In this document: positions 43,375 through 47,210 of the stretch, one piece after another
How positions within the stretch are numbered: the stretch's first letter is position 1
Layout: every line of letters starts with the position of its first letter
Assembly (NCBI GenBank): GCA_002726275.1
Contig: PBSO01000018.1
Coordinates: 1 to 47,210 of the forward strand
Reading direction: 5' to 3'
Origin: Methanobacteriota archaeon
GTDB taxonomy: Archaea > Thermoplasmatota > Poseidoniia > Poseidoniales > Thalassarchaeaceae
DNA: 47,210 bases
Made by a program: the position numbers and the translations under genes
Notes under the pieces: model-generated
What the model saw: only the letters and a program-made list of their open reading frames with translations
Databases searched by the model: none
Told to the model about the DNA's origin: nothing

Positions 43375-44571
43375 CTAGTGTAGAACTCCCCATGCGTGTT
43401 CGGCATTTCCATGAATCCACTGGTAGTCTTCAATTGATCTGACTTCAGATCCTTCCTCGAAAATTATTGATTCGACCTCCAGAGGATACTCATTGTAAGT
43501 CAGGTGGCTGACCCATGAAGCCCTTGTTGGCTGATCGAAAATCCATTTTGCCCTGCTCACGGCCCTGACTTGTATTGTCGCGCTCGCCCCCTCATTCCAG
43601 ACCCTCACATTGAATCGGGGGAGGACGTTGCCATCATTGTCCCTAAGTGCATCTTCCTCAGTTGGCATCGACAGTTTTACCTCGCAATTGTCGAAGTTGT
43701 GAGTTTTGCCGCCCTTCCTATCATGGAAGACTCCAGTGCCAATGTTTGGCTTCCTGAAGACGTCGCGAAGCCTCCAAGGAGTATCGTCCGTCGCGGTCCA
43801 CATGGGGGAAACGTGAGGCATGAACCAATCCAGGTATGAGCCATCATCGAAGTGTAGCATTCCCCAGAACCATGGAAATGATGGGGCCTGGACTGTGACT
43901 TTCTGAAAGTACCCGGTCCCTTCCATCTCCTTCCCGTCAACCACCAGTTTGCACTTTGTGGCCTGTAGCCTGAGTATGTCATAACCCATACCGAGGAAGT
44001 AAACATTGTTACGATAAGTGAGTTCACTGGGTGGGCCCCACCAAGGGGTCAATTCAGCTTCGAATGTCTTGGGAGCCCCCTTGGAGCGTGCTTCCTGGTC
44101 ACTAGTCAGATTAATCCAGAATGACTCGTTACCTGGGGTCATCCCAAGGGACATGTCCTCGGCAGTGAGTGGGACTACTGCTCCTGCTCCTTTGCCCTCT
44201 CCATTGCCTGGCCACAGGGAATGGGTATCAGGGATGCTCGCCATCCTGCACTCTCGCATTACTAGAGGCTCGTGCATCTCATCTCCATCGTACCACCAAG
44301 CACACACCATTCCCGGCAATACATGTCCCCCTTCCTCATCGACAAGCATCTTCTTTCCTGGTTTCCACCAATGGCCACTGACCCTGATTGCTGGAGTATC
44401 CTTGGTCGACCACAAGACCATCAATTGCTTGGATCTAGATGGGTTATCCGGATCTGGGACTAAAATCAGTACCCACCACCACCACCAAGACAGTCTCCTG
44501 ATAGGGGGCATGACATCCAATCTCCACAGAGATGAGAAGTCTCCCTTGAAATTCTGATTGATCGAATCCAT
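43375..44571 (-). CDS. Lipocalin-like protein, tentatively AttH/CrtC-related
   Basis: 398 residues with no signal peptide and very many Trp residues. Beta-strand patterns such as GTGYFQKVTVQAPSFPWFWG and MLHFDDGSYLDWFMPH recall the AttH/carotenoid 1,2-hydratase (CrtC) double-lipocalin family, but the match is loose. Five Trp in a row occur at residues 29-33 (TGG codons at 44473-44487). No catalytic residues can be named. It lies 9 bp after the ABC-2 permease, so is probably co-expressed with it. A lipid- or isoprenoid-binding role would suit the fold; this is a guess. Confidence 0.5.
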   Translation of the reverse strand: MDSINQNFKGDFSSLWRLDVMPPIRRLSWWWWWVLILVPDPDNPSRSKQLMVLWSTKDTPAIRVSGHWWKPGKKMLVDEEGGHVLPGMVCAWWYDGDEMHEPLVMRECRMASIPDTHSLWPGNGEGKGAGAVVPLTAEDMSLGMTPGNESFWINLTSDQEARSKGAPKTFEAELTPWWGPPSELTYRNNVYFLGMGYDILRLQATKCKLVVDGKEMEGTGYFQKVTVQAPSFPWFWGMLHFDDGSYLDWFMPHVSPMWTATDDTPWRLRDVFRKPNIGTGVFHDRKGGKTHNFDNCEVKLSMPTEEDALRDNDGNVLPRFNVRVWNEGASATIQVRAVSRAKWIFDQPTRASWVSHLTYNEYPLEVESIIFEEGSEVRSIEDYQWIHGNAEHAWGVLH

Positions 44572-44580
44572 ATCAATACC

Positions 44581-46230
44581 TCACATTATCTCCTTCCTTC
44601 GGAAGATTGCGCTTCCCATAGAAATTAGGACACCTGAGATAATTGACAGGAATGTTATGGAGGTGACAATAGAAATGTATGGATTCCCTGTTCCAAGGGT
44701 GTGTACTGGTGGCTTCCATATCCATTGCAAGCCAGTATCAATGCCGAATGCCTCCGACATCTGAGAGTACTGCAATGTGTCGGGCCATGCAGCTAGAACT
44801 GTTGCGTCTACCATCTGTAGCCCCCAGTGCGAAATGGACAGGAATGTGACGGATGACTCGGGAGCGAAGAGGCTGGTGAACCCCATCGCAAACTCCCAAA
44901 CTCCGATGATGATGCAGAGATACACCCCATACTTCGGCATTATCAGCCCGATTGTATTGAATAGCGATCCGTATGCTGCCAGTACCAGAATCGTCGCTGC
45001 TGCTATCCCCACCCAAACAGGGAAGTCCCCGAACCTGATCAGGTCATCACCTGGACCAATCAGAGAGGTTATCAGTGCCATTAGCAATGCGAGAACGATG
45101 ACGAAAGATGAAACAACGGCCATGTAGCCAAGAACCCTGTAGAATATGAACTCTCCACGGTGTATCGGCTTTGAGAGCAGATAATGCAAGGTACCCCTCT
45201 CAGTCTCGTCCCTGACCAAACCAAGGGCTAGGAATAGTGGCAGGAAGAGGCCCAATAGCAAGACGAATGCTATCTTACCGGATGCAATCACGAATGCCCT
45301 GTGTGATGATTCCCCGGCATACTCCTCATCCACTGGATCCTCATCGACATAGTCATCGGGATCGATGGAAATGACCTCGCCCGTAACTGGATCTACGGCC
45401 CAGACGACATCACAAGGAATACCATTGCGATTCGCATCTGGTTCGTGCTGATATTCCCACCAGTCGTCTCCTGTTATCCATCCTATCCTGAAGCAGTCAC
45501 CGTCGTCATCAAATCCTTGACTTCCGGAGGCTCCTTCTGCCCAATCAATGCCATCCTCGTCTATGTACATCTCTGGAGGATCGGGCTCAACATAGAAGAC
45601 CTCAGTGAAAATTCCCCAGGACAGGTAGCTTCCCTCGGGGACATACAGTTGGCCCGATGCCCTCACTCTACCGTTGAATGCATATGTTCCATCTTCCTGC
45701 AAGCAAGAAGAGGCATAGGGTAGCCACCAGTCTTCGAATGGTGCCCCTTCGTCGCAATCGTTCGATTCGTAAGTTTCCCAATCTATGATGTTGCTCCACG
45801 TCCCACCGGTGTAATCATAGTCTATCCAAGACGCATTCAGAATTGCCTGTCCTTCCCATGTCTTGTTTCCACTTACCGTTCGATCTGGATCATTCCAATC
45901 TATTTGTCCTTGGAAGATGAAATTACCAGAGCCGGGGAATGATTCGCCATCCCAATCGCTAGTTCCGTACTTCCATTCTTGCCCCATTGGATAACCGTCA
46001 TTGTCCATATCAAAACTGTCGCCATCATTATCGATTGACTCGAATCCGTCCCTTACTGAGTCGATGTAGAAAACAAGTAGTAGCACCATTAGGAGCGTCC
46101 CGAGGCCGAGTACGGCCCATGTAGAGACCTTGTTTCTGAGTTGTCGGACAGTTAGTTCGACCACTGCCCCTGCCTTTCTATCGAGGCTCGTCCAGACACT
46201 TTCGCTTAGCCCCCTTCCTTGAGAGTCCAA
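44581..46230 (-). CDS. ABC-2 type transporter permease with large external calcium-binding-type domain
   Basis: 549 residues. One hydrophobic helix (about 36-57), then an external domain of about 250 residues (57-310), then six helices (315-545). SGKIAFVLLLGLFLPLFLAL and RDETERGTLHYLLSKPIHRGE are the standard ABC-2 (GldF/NosY-like) region. The external domain has IDNDGDSFDMDNDGYPMGQE, DDDGDCFRIG and DANRNGIPCD motifs, four cysteines and many Trp. Start is TTG at 46230, immediately after the ATPase stop TAG, so translation is coupled. Substrate could be lipid, polysaccharide or drug. Confidence 0.85.
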   Translation of the reverse strand: MDSQGRGLSESVWTSLDRKAGAVVELTVRQLRNKVSTWAVLGLGTLLMVLLLVFYIDSVRDGFESIDNDGDSFDMDNDGYPMGQEWKYGTSDWDGESFPGSGNFIFQGQIDWNDPDRTVSGNKTWEGQAILNASWIDYDYTGGTWSNIIDWETYESNDCDEGAPFEDWWLPYASSCLQEDGTYAFNGRVRASGQLYVPEGSYLSWGIFTEVFYVEPDPPEMYIDEDGIDWAEGASGSQGFDDDGDCFRIGWITGDDWWEYQHEPDANRNGIPCDVVWAVDPVTGEVISIDPDDYVDEDPVDEEYAGESSHRAFVIASGKIAFVLLLGLFLPLFLALGLVRDETERGTLHYLLSKPIHRGEFIFYRVLGYMAVVSSFVIVLALLMALITSLIGPGDDLIRFGDFPVWVGIAAATILVLAAYGSLFNTIGLIMPKYGVYLCIIIGVWEFAMGFTSLFAPESSVTFLSISHWGLQMVDATVLAAWPDTLQYSQMSEAFGIDTGLQWIWKPPVHTLGTGNPYISIVTSITFLSIISGVLISMGSAIFRRKEIM

Positions 46231-47166
46231 CTAGTCACCCCCTACCAGATAACCGAGCAAGGAGTCCAGATTATCATCGGGATTCTCCACCGAACGTACT
46301 CTTATTCCCGAGTCAACTATGACCTGTGGCAATATTGAGTGGGCTGCAGATAGGTTGCTGGTCTGGATCTCTAGGAATCCGGGATTGGGGAATCTCACAC
46401 CATAAACTGGATCTCGAGAGATGAAAGCCTCTGCTAGCTCCCTTGGCGACTCTGTCTCTATCAGAATCCTGTGAGGGTGCTTGTCGAGGAGCCCTCTGAT
46501 TGCATGGAGGTTGCCCAGAGCCAGCAGCCTCCCATTGTGAAGGATGACAATCTGCTCAGTTATCCTCTCTATCTCCTCCAGTATGTGGCTAGATACGATT
46601 ACGGTTTTTCCTCGATTTCCGAGCTCCCTGATTACGCTCATTATGCTGGTTCTGGCGAGTGGGTCGCACCCATGAAGTGGCTCATCTAGGATAATCAGAT
46701 CGGGGTCATGGACTAGTGCGTGTGCTATTTTCACCCTCTGCCTCATCCCCTTGCTGTACTTGCCGACCTCTTTGTGACGAACATCGGAGAGGCCGACGAA
46801 GTCGAGGACGTGTTCGGCACGATTTGTCGCCTCTTCCCTTGTCATCCCATGTAGTCTAGCCATGGTGGAGACGAAGTCCAGTCCAGTCATCCACTCGTAG
46901 AGTGGCTCGGTTTCACTGACATAGCCGACCCTCCTGAATGGGGCTGTGCTCTCCCATGGATCGGTTCCGAAAAGCCTGACTTCGCCCTGGCTCGGCCTTA
47001 GGCGCCCCAATAAGAGCTTGAACATGGTTGATTTCCCGGCGCCGTTGGGCCCTAGAACCCCTGTGACGCCTCCATCGATAGCCAGAGATACGTCGTTTAC
47101 CCCGATAACTTCGCCGTACCACTTCGATACAGACTCCAATATCACAGCCGGTGTATCCGTACTCAT
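46231..47166 (-). CDS. ABC-2 transporter ATP-binding protein
   Basis: 311 residues. Walker A GPNGAGKS (39-46), signature YSKGMRQRV, Walker B LIILDEPLHGCDP and switch SSHILEEIE. The C-terminal 90 residues are the extension typical of ABC-2 exporters (NosF/GldA-like). A strong ribosome-binding site precedes the ATG. It overlaps the upstream partial gene as ATGA and touches the permease gene. Confidence 0.93.
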   Translation of the reverse strand: MSTDTPAVILESVSKWYGEVIGVNDVSLAIDGGVTGVLGPNGAGKSTMFKLLLGRLRPSQGEVRLFGTDPWESTAPFRRVGYVSETEPLYEWMTGLDFVSTMARLHGMTREEATNRAEHVLDFVGLSDVRHKEVGKYSKGMRQRVKIAHALVHDPDLIILDEPLHGCDPLARTSIMSVIRELGNRGKTVIVSSHILEEIERITEQIVILHNGRLLALGNLHAIRGLLDKHPHRILIETESPRELAEAFISRDPVYGVRFPNPGFLEIQTSNLSAAHSILPQVIVDSGIRVRSVENPDDNLDSLLGYLVGGD

Positions 47167-47210
47167 TCCCTTGTCACCTCCAGGGAGCTAACCCTACTAG
47201 CGAGCAACGC
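47163..47210 (-). CDS. C-terminal end of an upstream gene, cut by the window edge
   Basis: The minus strand is open in one frame from the edge: ALLASRVSSLEVTRE then TGA. The stop overlaps the next ATG as ATGA, as at several other junctions in this window. Only 15 residues are visible, so no function can be named; it may belong to the same ABC-2 operon. Confidence 0.4.
   Translation of the reverse strand, partial: ALLASRVSSLEVTRE
47174..47181 (-). promoter_or_regulatory. Strong Shine-Dalgarno site of the ABC-2 ATPase gene
   Basis: The minus strand reads GGAGGTGA, a full match to the 16S rRNA tail, 7 nt before the ATG at 47166. It contrasts with the leaderless starts elsewhere and fits an internal operon gene. 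Confidence 0.6.

Overview
The window looks like a chromosomal segment from an uncultured marine euryarchaeon, most plausibly Marine Group II (Candidatus Poseidoniales) or a close relative. This is inferred from gene content, not from a search. Archaeal markers are an archaeal-type triosephosphate isomerase, CTP-dependent riboflavin kinase, NadM-type NMN adenylyltransferase, a DRG/Rbg GTPase, ABCE1/Rli1, a 35-residue ribosomal protein eL41 and TATA boxes placed for leaderless mRNAs. Bacterial- or eukaryote-like genes are mixed in: GSII-type glutamine synthetase, GrpE, type I-like citrate synthase, an alpha-oxoamine synthase, a Rieske oxygenase, lipobox lipoproteins and two squalene/phytoene synthases. 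No phage, insertion sequence, CRISPR or toxin system is visible. Genes are tightly packed, GTG and TTG starts are common, and five convergent pairs overlap at their 3' ends.

Layout. 1-774: 5' part of a glutamine synthetase (minus), then an AT-rich divergent promoter region. 1025-2272: MFS exporter. 2256-10793 (minus): a dipeptide/oligopeptide ABC operon in the order oppA-B-C-D-F plus a small two-helix membrane protein, with very unusual inserts in OppB, OppC and OppD. 10918-11744: tRNA-Ala(GGC), a SprT-like zinc protease and tRNA-Arg(TCT). 11800-15365: eL41 and a 1.1-kaa RCC1/GCC2-GCC3 surface protein with a PGF-type C-terminal sorting signal. 15427-20214: membrane protein, TIM, NDP-sugar nucleotidyltransferase and succinyl-CoA synthetase (sucCD). 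20253-22595: two isoprenoid head-to-head synthases. 22662-26042: ABCE1, GrpE and a Rieske oxygenase. 26079-29407: two secreted lipoprotein hydrolases. 29408-32755: NadM, an unknown protein, the DRG GTPase and TatC. 32742-37910: UMF1-type MFS, a glycerophosphodiesterase-like protein, citrate synthase and a membrane protein. 37900-41848: thioesterase, alpha-oxoamine synthase, PqqB-like metallo-hydrolase, riboflavin kinase and TruA. 41858-47210: TPR protein, PH-domain membrane protein, lipocalin-like protein and an ABC-2 transporter.

How it fits together. The biology suggested is a heterotroph that degrades polymers at its surface (lipoprotein esterases), imports peptides (Opp) and runs central carbon metabolism (TIM, citrate synthase, SucCD). 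The most striking theme is extracytoplasmic acidic DxDxDG calcium-binding-type repeats, placed inside loops of four different membrane transport proteins (OppB, OppC, UMF1 MFS, ABC-2 permease). They also occur in N-terminal stalks of two lipoproteins, OppA and a Notum/pectin-acetylesterase-like enzyme, which share the same 19-residue cysteine spacing. Other oddities are a hydrophobic hairpin inserted in the OppD ATPase, an ABCE1 missing several canonical Fe-S cysteines, and a glycerophosphodiesterase whose HRG motif sits at the extreme C-terminus.
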